A stretch of DNA of 64,000 bases from Phyllobacterium myrsinacearum. Lineage in GTDB: Bacteria; Pseudomonadota; Alphaproteobacteria; Rhizobiales; Rhizobiaceae. A program made the position numbers and the translations under genes. This document shows, one piece after another, positions 1 to 9,000 of this stretch. The stretch is taken from the NCBI RefSeq assembly GCF_014138285.1, contig NZ_JACGXN010000004.1, forward strand, positions 62,001 through 126,000. The letters are read 5' to 3'. The notes beneath the pieces were generated by a model, which was given only the letters and a program-made list of their open reading frames with translations, did not search any database and was not told the DNA's origin. How positions within the stretch are numbered: position 1 is the first letter of the stretch; the number at the start of each line of letters is the position of its first letter.

Positions 1-768
1 TCTTAACCGGATGTTTTCGGCGGGGTTTTCGATAAGGACATCAAACGGAATGCGGGCGGTAACGCCGTTTCGCGTCAATCGAATGATGCTTTCGCTGGCC
101 GCCGCCCGGATACCTCCGGAAGAGGCAATGGCGTCGAGAACACGTTCTCCGGCACCGGTCAGGGAAATACGTGCGCCGGATGCGACTTCACCGGTTACAG
201 TAACAGAATTTGCCGTGCTTCGCTGAATGGTGACCAGAGCCTGGGGTTGAACCGCCTTGCCCTCGAGTGCCGCCGCGATCTGATGTTCCACCTCGGAAGG
301 CGTGCGCCCTGCCACGGAGATACGGCCCGCATAGGGAACAGCAATGGTGCGGTCGCCCGAGACCGTTTGCGGTGGAATAGTTGTGGAGCCACCGGATGAT
401 TGCTGCAGGCCGGACGACATCATGGTGCCGCCGAACAGGCTGCCGGGAGGGGCTTCCCAAAGATTGACGCCGACTATATCGCCGACCGCAATGCGCAGGT
501 CTGTTGTTCGCGGGCCTGAGCCAAAACGATTGACCAGGCTTTCACGGGGTCGCGTTGCAGCATAGGAAAGAACAGCGTCGTTCACATCCACCATGGCATA
601 ATTGGTGTGGGTTTCGGTTTTGCGCTGCTCGATAACCTGTTTAGCGGAAGGGCCGGAACTGGGGAGGGCGCAGCCGGACAAGGCAAGGGCCAATGTCATC
701 GACATGAACAACACCGTCGATGCTGATCTCTCCGATCCGAACTGCCGATAAGGGAAACGTTGTGGCAT
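1..768 (-). CDS. Wza-type polysaccharide export lipoprotein (partial, runs off window start)
   Basis: The reverse strand is open from an ATG at 768 to the first base of the window, giving 256 codons with no stop. The product starts with a lipoprotein signal: basic N-terminus, hydrophobic run and lipobox LSGC with Cys at about residue 33. It continues with a sequence typical of the Poly_export domain (RIAVGDIVGVNLWEAP, then VPYAGRISVAGRTPSEVE) and an SLBB-like stretch (VTVTGEVASGARI). Members of this family form the periplasmic and outer-membrane channel for capsule or exopolysaccharide. The C-terminus lies outside the window. No clear ribosome binding site precedes 768, and a second ATG at 705 would leave only a short n-region. 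The adjacent AraC gene points the same way. Confidence 0.8.
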   Translation of the reverse strand, partial: MPQRFPYRQFGSERSASTVLFMSMTLALALSGCALPSSGPSAKQVIEQRKTETHTNYAMVDVNDAVLSYAATRPRESLVNRFGSGPRTTDLRIAVGDIVGVNLWEAPPGSLFGGTMMSSGLQQSSGGSTTIPPQTVSGDRTIAVPYAGRISVAGRTPSEVEHQIAAALEGKAVQPQALVTIQRSTANSVTVTGEVASGARISLTGAGERVLDAIASSGGIRAAASESIIRLTRNGVTARIPFDVLIENPAENIRLR

Positions 769-813
769 GACGCCGATTGGGTACAAAAGACCAACTCGCC
801 TTCTCAGCATGTT

Positions 814-1806
814 TTACGCGCTCTTTTCATGAAATCGCATCATAGCCGACGGGCTCATTCCATATGCGTTCCGGTACAAGGAGGAAAACCGCCCCGGATT
901 TGAAAACTGCAGATGCATGGCTAGATCCGTTACGTTTCTCGCGCTGCCGCTGACAATCGCATCATGGGCAGCCGACAATCTGTATTCGCACAGAATGTGC
1001 ATAGGGCTCGCGTCGCGATATTCCTTGAACATGCGTTGCAGGGCGCGTGAGCTGCACCCGGCAGCGGCTGCAATGTCGTCAAGCGTGATCGAGTTGTGAA
1101 TGTTTTCGCGCATGAATGCCTCGGCGCTTTGCAGATAGCGTGGCGAAATTCTGCGGGAGGATTGGTTGTTCAAGGCGCTGACATTGTCAGGCTTTGTCAT
1201 GAACAGTTTTGCAAGCAGCAACCGCTCATAAACGCTGGCCAGAACTTCCCGTCCCGAGGTTGAGGCCGCCGCTATATCTTCGCTGACGTAGCAAAGCGTC
1301 TGGTAGAGCGCGGAAGCGCTGCCGGTGCGAAAATCATGCAAGGGTGAGAATGCGAGCTCCTGAAAATAGGGCCTGCGCATCAGGCGTTCGAAATGCTCAC
1401 GCAAGGTCGGCACTGGCACCAGATATGTTACCCAGGAGCTGCCGGGATAAAGCTTGGCCTTGACGCCCGGGCGATCAAATACACTCGTAGCACTTCCGGC
1501 AGCTATGTTCTGTATCTTGCGATTCTTGGTATCAATAAGATCAATCGCGCCCTTCAGCATGAAAACAAAGCTTAATGTCGCGCCCACACCATTTGATACA
1601 ACTTCGAGTCTGCCGCTTGTCTCGCCATACACAATGGATGTTTGTTGAAGTGTGCATATTTGACGCTTGAAGCCATAGCGCCCCTGCTCGTCAGGAAAAC
1701 TAGACCAACGCCAGCTCTCGTCAATCTTCTCAATATTATTAGATATGCCGTCGCTTGAACTCGAAAGAGATCTGTATTCAGAACGTTCCATAGGATTTTT
1801 ATACAT
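814..1806 (-). CDS. AraC-family transcriptional regulator
   Basis: About 330 residues. The last 100 residues hold two helix-turn-helix motifs of the AraC/XylS type (ITLDDIAAAAGCSSRALQRM, then NVTDLAMHLQFSNPGRFSSLYR followed by GMSP). The N-terminal 200 residues resemble the AraC-binding-like domain seen in regulators of catabolic genes, so the ligand is unknown. The reading frame extends to a TTG at 1827, but GGGGGAG lies directly before the ATG at 1806, so the shorter start is preferred, although the spacing is tight. Its long upstream spacer is AT-rich with palindromes. It could control the adjacent small gene, the export gene or distant targets; nothing ties it to the siderophore genes except position. 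Confidence 0.85.
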   Translation of the reverse strand: MYKNPMERSEYRSLSSSSDGISNNIEKIDESWRWSSFPDEQGRYGFKRQICTLQQTSIVYGETSGRLEVVSNGVGATLSFVFMLKGAIDLIDTKNRKIQNIAAGSATSVFDRPGVKAKLYPGSSWVTYLVPVPTLREHFERLMRRPYFQELAFSPLHDFRTGSASALYQTLCYVSEDIAAASTSGREVLASVYERLLLAKLFMTKPDNVSALNNQSSRRISPRYLQSAEAFMRENIHNSITLDDIAAAAGCSSRALQRMFKEYRDASPMHILCEYRLSAAHDAIVSGSARNVTDLAMHLQFSNPGRFSSLYRNAYGMSPSAMMRFHEKSA

Positions 1807-1829
1807 TTCTCCCCCAAAAAAACCCAAAT

Positions 1830-2295
1830 ACCCTCAAGCAACTTCTGCACTAGAAGTCGAAGATAAACTTTAGACATTCAAGGAGTTCTAGACTACGAGG
1901 AAATTCACAGAAATAGCAACTAAAGAAATAACTTTTCTAAGTTTTTCAAATGAATTGATTAATGCCAAATTTAGATACAAATTTATGTAATCCATACAAT
2001 ACCAAACAATTGTTTCGCGTATAAGAGTTTTGAACATTATTTTCAATATGTATATTGAATATATAGATGTAAAAATGACGTTTATAATATCTGTTTGTCG
2101 TGATCTGTATATTTTTACAGAGGTTTCATGAAGTGGACGATAAAAAGGGATCCATCGACTTGTATGGATCGCACATTGACGCAAAACAGCAGTGAAGAAA
2201 GCTGGCCGATGATTGCTGCGTAATTTTATAGGGATGAAAAGGCATTCGTCGTCAGTGCATGACGTTGCAACATCGATTCTTTTGAATGATCCTGC
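1830..2295. other. AT-rich intergenic spacer with palindromes
   Basis: This 466-base stretch is visibly much richer in A and T than its neighbours. A 98-codon reverse frame at 1888-2184 has an unconvincing composition and no ribosome binding site, so no gene is called. The spacer holds an 18-base inverted repeat at 2042-2059 and a 12-base perfect palindrome (AAACAATTGTTT) at 2004-2015. It probably contains the promoter and operators of the AraC gene, which reads away from it. Confidence 0.5.
2042..2059. promoter_or_regulatory. 18-base inverted repeat, candidate operator
   Basis: TTCAATAT and ATATTGAA form perfect 8-base arms around GT. The site is about 235 bases upstream of the AraC start, inside the AT-rich spacer. 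AT-rich DNA makes such palindromes easier to find by chance, so this is only a candidate. Confidence 0.3.
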
Positions 2296-2568
2296 CTAGA
2301 TCTTGCCGTTTGGATTGAGCGGCGAAGCATCCACAGCGGCCTGAATCGTTCTTGATGTCACCGAGGGCCGGGCCCGATTGGCTGCGTCAATCATCTCGTT
2401 GGTGGGATCTCTCATGACATTATACACTACGGGCAGCGCCGCTTTCGCATATTCCCGATATGTCTGGCGGACGAACTCAGGAATATTGTCCCAGCTCTGG
2501 CTTCCAGTATATTTCTGCGAATGGATCGCCCTTGCCATGGACTCTATAAGTTTCTCATGTGTATTCAT
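2296..2568 (-). CDS. Small hypothetical protein, 90 aa
   Basis: I do not recognise a named family. The product (starts MNTHEKLIESMARAIH, ends in a basic tail) is soluble, mildly acidic to neutral, and has no signal peptide or membrane segment. Its first half has the look of small rhizobial or phage-derived proteins of the type 'MARAI...W..IPEFVRQTYREYAKAAL'. GTGAGAAG lies about six bases before the ATG at 2568 and serves as ribosome binding site. Codon use looks normal, unlike the AT-rich spacer downstream. It is flanked by spacers on both sides and so is probably transcribed alone. Confidence 0.55.
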   Translation of the reverse strand: MNTHEKLIESMARAIHSQKYTGSQSWDNIPEFVRQTYREYAKAALPVVYNVMRDPTNEMIDAANRARPSVTSRTIQAAVDASPLNPNGKI

Positions 2569-2888
2569 AAACTGCTTCTCACTTCGCTCGATACTTCCAA
2601 GGCAAAATCTTTAATTACTATGTAAGCTATATATATAGTTGAAGGGAGAGCGTTTTTATATCAGAGTAAATATCGGAAATTACCTGCTTTTCTGCAAGAG
2701 GTTTCCATAATCGTCTCAATAGAAACAAATATATGGTTAGCGTGACTGTTTTCCATATCAATCTCTGTGTTCCCAAGGCTTTTGACGATCATGGGATCGG
2801 AAGCAGTCCCACAACTCAGCGAGGCTGTCGTTTGGCACTATGGCGTATATACTGTTGAACGTGAAATCCGGCGGTGCAGAATAAATAT
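2569..2888. other. Intergenic spacer before the siderophore esterase
   Basis: No credible gene is seen in these 320 bases. They hold a 12-base perfect palindrome (CTATATATATAG, 2627-2638) near the small gene's promoter side. The spacer ends at the candidate iron operator at 2889-2903. It must contain divergent promoters for the small gene and for the esterase. Confidence 0.5.
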
Positions 2889-2903
2889 TGACCATTATGC
2901 TCA
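2889..2903. promoter_or_regulatory. Candidate RirA-type iron operator (TGA-N9-TCA) upstream of esterase
   Basis: The site reads TGACCATTATGCTCA and is preceded by T, so the first six bases TTGACC can serve as a -35 element overlapped by the operator. TGA-N9-TCA is the core described for the iron-responsive operator bound by RirA in rhizobia. The same TTGA-overlap layout recurs at 47920 and 49160. It lies 87 bases before the chosen esterase start at 2990 and argues against translation starting at 2888. Confidence 0.6.
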
Positions 2904-2989
2904 TGTTTAATAACAGCATGGCAGGTTTGCGCGGCGCAAGCCGGTCGCGGCAGAGGAATGTCGCCTTTCAGTATTGCAAGTATGGAACA

Positions 2990-3889
2990 ATGACAGCATT
3001 CCCCTCCGCATCATCGGCTACCATCGGCAACACCACCTTTCATGATGTGGTTTCGAATCAGAATGGTCAGACTTATCGGATATTTGTTTACCGCCCCGGT
3101 GGAGAGCCGCCAGAGAATGGATGGCCGATTCTCTATATGACCGATGGAAATGCAGTGATCGCCACGGCTGTGGATGCGATGAGAGCGCAGGCGAGTTATC
3201 CGAGCGGCACCAATGTGACTTACGGAGTCATTGTGACAATTGGTTACCCGGTTGACGGAGCTTATGACCCGTTACGCCGCTCATGGGATCTGGGGCCTCC
3301 TCCCGGTCAGACCTATCCACCCTTCTTTGAAAACAGTCCGGAGGTAAAGACCGGCGGTTCGGAGGAGTTTCTGACGTTCATTGAAGATCAGGTCAAACCG
3401 GTAATCGAAGCGGATATTCCGATTGATCGCAATCGCCAAGCGATCTTTGGTCATTCCTTCGGTGGACTTTTCGTTCTCTACAGCCTGTTTACGCGCCCTT
3501 CGGCTTTTACAACGTGGATTGCGGCAAGCGCATCGATCTACTGGGAGAATTGTGCGATCAACGCATTTCTTCCCCAATTTGAAGCAATGCATGCCACGCG
3601 GCCGGGTGCCGAACTTTTTCTATCCTGTGGAGAGTATGAAACGGACAAGCTGGCGCCCTTTCAGCGTGGTGCCCGCGATGAGGCAGATCGGCTGGCGCAG
3701 AAGAAGATCACGCGGAATGATGTTTATTCCGTCGAACTCATGAACCGCCTGAACAATTTGTCCGGCCAGCCAATCCGGACGGCGTTTGAAATCCACGCGG
3801 GCGAAAATCATATGTCTTTGCTGCCCGTCGCGGTTAATCGCGCAATCCAGACCGCCTTTGCCGTTGTAAAGCCGCACCAGACTGTGTGA
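2990..3889 (+). CDS. Siderophore esterase, Fes/IroE/BesA-like alpha/beta hydrolase
   Basis: A protein of about 299 residues. The nucleophile elbow GHSFGG (Ser at about 156) and a late His in GENHMSLL (about 274) match the esterase family of IroE, Fes and BesA, which hydrolyse ester bonds of trilactone siderophores to free iron. The frame extends upstream to 2888, but that part overlaps the candidate iron operator and is rich in Arg and Ser. The ATG at 2990 (MTAFPSASS) fits the family length better. There is no obvious signal peptide with this start, so a cytoplasmic site is likely. It lies 28 bases before the PPTase gene and probably shares a transcript. An esterase here implies the local siderophore contains ester bonds. 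Confidence 0.8.
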   Translation: MTAFPSASSATIGNTTFHDVVSNQNGQTYRIFVYRPGGEPPENGWPILYMTDGNAVIATAVDAMRAQASYPSGTNVTYGVIVTIGYPVDGAYDPLRRSWDLGPPPGQTYPPFFENSPEVKTGGSEEFLTFIEDQVKPVIEADIPIDRNRQAIFGHSFGGLFVLYSLFTRPSAFTTWIAASASIYWENCAINAFLPQFEAMHATRPGAELFLSCGEYETDKLAPFQRGARDEADRLAQKKITRNDVYSVELMNRLNNLSGQPIRTAFEIHAGENHMSLLPVAVNRAIQTAFAVVKPHQTV

Positions 3890-3917
3890 TGCCCCCGGAG
3901 AGAAGGACAGAGGCGAG

Positions 3918-4679
3918 ATGCTGCCATACGGTCTTCTCTTGGACCTGCCCAAAGCCAGCGCAACAGCGATTGGCGAGCATCAACCAGCAGTTGATATCTG
4001 GTGGTGGGACTATAGGTCAGGCAAAACCGATTGGAACAAGGTCAAATCGACACTCACTTTGCCGGAACAGGACCGTGCCGCAAGCTTTCGATTTGACACG
4101 GATGCTATCGGCTTCATGGCGGGACGTTATCTGCAACGCAGTGTCTTGTCGTCCTATCTCGGAGGAATTGCGGAAGGCTTGAACATTGTTACCGGAGAGC
4201 ACGGCAAGCCCTATCTTGTCGGAGAAACTGCGCTGGCATTCAATCTCAGCAATACCAATGGTCTGGCGGTGCTTGGGGTTAGCCGCGACTGTTCTGCTGT
4301 TGGGGTGGATGCGGAAACGCGATCTACGGCAATCGAGACCGGGACGTCTCAACTCATCTGTTCGGCCGCCGAATCGGCAACACTCTCCATGCTTCGTGGC
4401 CCCGAGCGTCAGTCATTACTGCTCGCCTACTGGACTTTGAAAGAGAGTTTTTTGAAAGCCACCGGCCACGGGCTGACTGTCGAGCCGCATCGTCTGAATG
4501 TACAGGTCGATACAGTAAGCCGGGAAATTCGTGTGGAACATGATCTGTCATGCGATAGGGTCAACTGGCACCACCGCCTGTTTCGGTCGCCTGAAGGTCA
4601 CATGATTGCGGTTTCAGTGCAATCCAACCGGGCAGGGCTGGTTTTCCGCCAGCACAGCCTGCCCGATTCCGCTTTCTGA
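3918..4679 (+). CDS. vbsP: 4'-phosphopantetheinyl transferase (Sfp/EntD type) for the siderophore NRPS
   Basis: A protein of 253 residues that would attach phosphopantetheine from CoA to the carrier domain of the NRPS encoded on the other strand. Family motifs are present: GKPYL with FNLSNTNGLA near 96-116, VGVDAE at 128-133 with the two Mg-binding acids, and WTLKESFLK at 172-180, matching WxxKExxxK. It follows the esterase gene and converges with the hydroxylase gene, leaving only two bases between stop codons. The name follows the vicibactin gene set, in which vbsP is the PPTase; the family call is firm, the name less so. Confidence 0.88.
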   Translation: MLPYGLLLDLPKASATAIGEHQPAVDIWWWDYRSGKTDWNKVKSTLTLPEQDRAASFRFDTDAIGFMAGRYLQRSVLSSYLGGIAEGLNIVTGEHGKPYLVGETALAFNLSNTNGLAVLGVSRDCSAVGVDAETRSTAIETGTSQLICSAAESATLSMLRGPERQSLLLAYWTLKESFLKATGHGLTVEPHRLNVQVDTVSREIRVEHDLSCDRVNWHHRLFRSPEGHMIAVSVQSNRAGLVFRQHSLPDSAF

Positions 4680-4681
4680 TT

Positions 4682-6028
4682 TTAGTAGTCCACGGCGATA
4701 GACTGGCCGAGAGTCTCGTGACCGCTCGACAGCCAGTTGACCTGCGAGTCGTGCGGCTCCAGATCAAAGTGCTCGTGGCCTGTGAGTGTGTTGATGATGT
4801 GGGCGCTGCGCCATGCCATCAGGCTCAATTGAGAATCGGCAATGCCGTGGCTGTAGCGGCCGGCATTCTGGGCAAAGATGCGATTCTGTTTGGGGCCATT
4901 CCAGTTAAGGCAATATTCGTCATTGAGAGCAGGCCGGCTGTTGCGGTCGAACTGGATGCGATCCTGCAAACCGGACAGGGCGTCGGGCAGCTTGAACTGA
5001 TATCCCGTGGCGAGAATGATCGCATCGGCGTGTGCAACCTCGACGCCGCCGTCAAAGCGGTTGCGCACAATCAGGCGATAACCGTCCTTGTCGGCCTCCA
5101 CCTGGATCACGTCGCGGTTGGGAGAGAGTTTCGCTTCGATGTCCCGGCCTTCGAGGTAACGCAGGCTGTAGAGCCGGCGGTAGATCGAATTGATTGTTGA
5201 CAGCGAAAGGCCGTCGCTGGTCAGGATCGAGGCTTTGAGTGCCTCCAGCTTCTGATCATTGTTGAGGTTGAGGTACGCATAGACATATTCCGGAGAGAAC
5301 ACCTGATTGGAGAAGGCCGTATCGTTGATCGGTTCGAAATTGTGACGTCGGCTGAACCAGTTGAGTTCCTTCAATCCGGCCTTTGCATTGAGCAGGGCTT
5401 CAACCACTTCGCCACCGCTCTGACCCCCGCCGATAATGGCGACACGTGAGACATTGAGGTCCGGCAGGCGGAACTTGGCTTCGGAATTGTGGAAGCAGCG
5501 ATCTCCGAGGAACGGCGTTGCCCATGATGGCACAAACGGGCTGGTGCCAGTTCCCAGCACAATGTTTTTCGCCGCCACGCTACCGTTGTCGAACTGCACC
5601 ATGAACCGGTCTTTGTCATGCTTGACCTCACGGACGGTGGCATCAAACGAGAGATTGTCGAGTTGTCCGGCCACCCACGCGAGATATTGCGCGAACTCTC
5701 GTCGGGGTACCGCATCGTACTGAGCATTGAGAAACGCATAAAGACGTTTGTGAGCCACGAGATAGGATACGAACGACCAGGGACTGGTCGGCATCACAGG
5801 CGTGACAAGATCCTTCAGATAGGACGATTGCAGTTCGACATCCGGGAGCATCATGCCCGGGTGCCAGTCAAAACCTGCCCGCCGCTCGTAGAAATGTGCC
5901 TTGAGGTCGCCGACGCTGTCGAGCAGGGCAGCAAGGCTCAGGTTGGAAGGTCCGACACCGATACCCGCCAGATCGAGAGTCTCGTTTGGCTGGCGCATAT
6001 GATCATTGTTCGCAAACATGGCAGTCAT
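4682..6028 (-). CDS. vbsO: Lysine/ornithine N-monooxygenase (SidA/IucD/PvdA family), VbsO-like
   Basis: A flavin- and NADPH-dependent enzyme of 448 residues that would hydroxylate the side-chain amine of ornithine or lysine, the first step to a hydroxamate. It has the FAD motif GIGVGPSN at 22-29, the IucD-like stretch HPGMMLPDVELQSSYLKDLV, the NADPH motif GGGQSGG near 200-206 and ILATGYQ further on. The C-terminal NGPKQNRIF and QLSLMAWRSA resemble the IucD branch (lysine N6-hydroxylase) more than PvdA, so the amino acid used is open. The frame extends to 6058, but AAAGGAAT precedes the ATG at 6028. It is the last gene of a three-gene operon with the MbtH and NRPS genes, the vbsGSO order of vicibactin. 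Confidence 0.85.
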   Translation of the reverse strand: MTAMFANNDHMRQPNETLDLAGIGVGPSNLSLAALLDSVGDLKAHFYERRAGFDWHPGMMLPDVELQSSYLKDLVTPVMPTSPWSFVSYLVAHKRLYAFLNAQYDAVPRREFAQYLAWVAGQLDNLSFDATVREVKHDKDRFMVQFDNGSVAAKNIVLGTGTSPFVPSWATPFLGDRCFHNSEAKFRLPDLNVSRVAIIGGGQSGGEVVEALLNAKAGLKELNWFSRRHNFEPINDTAFSNQVFSPEYVYAYLNLNNDQKLEALKASILTSDGLSLSTINSIYRRLYSLRYLEGRDIEAKLSPNRDVIQVEADKDGYRLIVRNRFDGGVEVAHADAIILATGYQFKLPDALSGLQDRIQFDRNSRPALNDEYCLNWNGPKQNRIFAQNAGRYSHGIADSQLSLMAWRSAHIINTLTGHEHFDLEPHDSQVNWLSSGHETLGQSIAVDY

Positions 6029-6064
6029 CAGAATTCCTTTCCGTGATCTTGATTCCAAAAGGCC

Positions 6065-9000
6065 CTATCGGGCCTCGTCCAGCCGGTGGGAGAGACGGCT
6101 GTGGAATGCCTGTGATCCGATTACGTGCAGATGGTTGGTGCCAGAGATAATTTCCGCCGGATTTGCTCGGGGTGAGTAGCGCCGCCAGTCGATCAGGTTG
6201 AGACCCCGATTCAGGCTGTCGTCGGCCGCCCAGGAATGGATCGGCACGTCATGCGGCTTCAGTTCGTGACGCCTGAATATCAGGGCGTTGTCGATCAGGA
6301 TCCAGAATGTGTGTTCGCGGCTGCTGATATCCGGACCGTCTGTCGGCAGCTCGTCTTTCTCGTCGCCGACAAAGCGCAGGAACTGCTCGTAGGTATCTTC
6401 GTCCATGACATTGAGCAGGCGATCCCATTCGGCCCGCATGGCGGTGCGGGACAGCCATTCCTGCACGGTTGCATGCAACTGATCGCGTTCGCCCGGCTTG
6501 AAGCGAGGCTTGGCGCCGATCGCAAATTCCGTACCGAGATCGCAAACGTCGACCATGGTGATCAGACGCAGATCGATCTCGTCGCCGAGCTTGCGCGCGG
6601 TTTCATAGGCAAGCAGACCACCCCACGACCAGCCGAGGAAATAGCAAGGCTGGCCTTTGCTTTCGCGGCGGATGTAATCCACATAACCCTGAATGATATC
6701 GTCGACGGATGACCCGATCTCCTTCTGTTCGGAGAGCGAATAGCAGATGAAGCCGGTGGCGGGCTGATCTGCGCCGAGATAGTCGACGAGTTTGACATAT
6801 TCACGGGTGCTGACGAGAAGGCCGGGGAAGCAATAGAGAACGGGTTTGGTTCCCGATGCCCGCAGCACGATCACTTCGCTGCCCGCCTCGCTATTGCCGT
6901 TTTCAACGACCTCTGCGAACGAGCGGATCGTCGGATTGTTGAACAGATCGGCAATCGTCGTCCTGTTCTGCGGCTTGCGTTGCCGCAGGGCGGTGAGAAT
7001 GCGGATAGCTCCGAGAGAATTGCCACCGATGGCGAAGAAATTGTCCTCGACGCTGATCTGACTGGTTTTCAGGATATCCTGCCAGATATCGCGGATTTCC
7101 TCCTCGATCGCATTTTCCGGCTCGACAATGTTCCGCTTCAGCGGCGTTGGTGCGGGCAGAGCGAAGCGGTCGAGCTTGCTGTTGGGATTGATCGGCATCG
7201 CCTTGAGCGGGACAATGGCCGACGGCACCATGTAGGCCGGAAGCAGGCGCTCCAGCGCCGAGTGCATCTCCGTCACATCCAGGTCAACGCCCTGTTTCGG
7301 TACGACGTAGGCCACCAGCATCTTCTGCCTCGTGGCTTCATCATCCCGCAGGACGACGAGAGCCTCGCCAACGCCGTCAAGCTGGAGCAGGGCAGCTTCA
7401 ATTTCGCCAAGCTCGATGCGGTAGCCGCGCAGCTTGACCTGATGGTCAACACGGCCCACGAATTCGACCGTGCCGTCTTCCCGCCAGCGCGTCAGGTCGC
7501 CGGAGCGATAAAGACGCCCGCCCTCCTTGGAAAACGGGTCGGGAATGAATCGGTCGGCTGTCGTATCGGCTTTGCCGATATAGCCGCGCGCCATGCCTTC
7601 ACCGGCGATGTAAAGTTCGCCCGTCACACCGACGGGGCAGGGATTGAGGTCCGGATCAAGGACGTAGACGCGGCGATTTCCGACCGCACGGCCGATCGGT
7701 GCGTAGGTGCCTTCAAATTTCTCTCCAGCGCGCACCTTCCAGACCATCGGGGTCATGATGGTTTCGGTGGGGCCGTAGCCATTGATCAGCCATTCGGACT
7801 TCAATGCTGTGGAGAGAAGATCGAATGTCTGCTGGGCAAGACCCTCTCCACCGAAGGAATAGAGCCGCATCGGTGGTGCGCTGTCGGTCAGGTCAGCCCA
7901 CTCGGCCAATTGCTGCAGATAGGTTGTCGGAATGCTGGCATTGTTGGCGCCATGCTTGCGCATGGCGGTCAGTGTTTCTTCAGGGGTCCACAGGGGCTGG
8001 TCCGGCAGAATGATGCTGCCGCCTTCCATCAGGGGATTCATCCAGCGCTCGTGACCGCCGTCGGAGCTGAAAGGCAGGAATGGCAGCTCGCGCGATTCCG
8101 CGCTCATGCCGTAGACGCGCGAGGTGTTCTGCATGTGATGGGTCAAAGGCCCATGCTCGACAGCAACGCCCTTGGGCAGTCCGGTCGAGCCCGATGTGTA
8201 CATGATGTAGGCAAGCTGGTCCTTGTGGACCTTGACCGCAGGAACGCTGTCTGGCTCCTCCGACAGGTCGAGCTTGTCAAGTTCCAGAATGACCGCATCA
8301 AGACCTTCCGGAATGCGGTCAAGCAGCCAGCTGTGCGTCAGGATAACCTTCACGCCGCCATCGCGGAGGATATGGTGGTTGCGGCTGGTCGGATGATCCG
8401 GCTCGACCGGAATATAGGCACCGCCTGCTTTGAGCGTGGCGAGAATGCCGACGATAGCCTCGGGAGAGCGTTTGACGGCGATCGCCACGCTGACGTCTGC
8501 ACCCACGCCAAGTCTGATCAGGCGGTGGGCAAGCTGGTTGGCGCTGCGGTCAAGCTTGCTGTGGCTCCAGACCTCATCGGCAAAGATGATAGCTGTCTTG
8601 TCAGGTGTCCGCTGCGCATGGGCGGCGATGTGTTCATGCACCGCCCTGTCGTCATTGACGCCTTCGTCCTCATAGGGGGCTGAGAGGATATCAAGTTCAT
8701 CGTCGGCGATAAGCTCGAGATCCTTGATGCGGATCTGTTCTCCGGCAATTCCCTGGGACAAGATCCGTGTGAAGTGGATGGCGGCGCGCTGGATCAATGC
8801 AGGTTCATAGATGTCTTCGGCATAGTCGAACAGACCTGCAAGTCCGCCGTCCGCATTCGGGGTCAAAACCAGCGCGAGTTCCGCATCCGAACGTGGAGCA
8901 ACAAAGGGTGCGTGGTCGCCGGCCAGCACGGAATGTGATGTTGGGTGGCGGAACTCGAACAGGGATTTGACGATGGCGTCCTGTTCCCGTTCCTCGTGCG

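Noticed and set aside
1888-2184. 98-codon reverse frame in the AT-rich spacer
   Set aside because: Ile/Asn/Tyr-rich composition that follows from AT-rich DNA, no ribosome binding site and no family resemblance.
2888-2989. Upstream extension of the esterase frame
   Set aside because: It overlaps the candidate iron operator, starts with TTG and adds an Arg/Ser-rich segment not expected in the family.
6980-8683. 567-codon forward frame opposite the NRPS gene
   Set aside because: It lies antisense to the adenylation domain, whose reverse-strand reading has all core motifs. The length comes from GC-rich codon bias.
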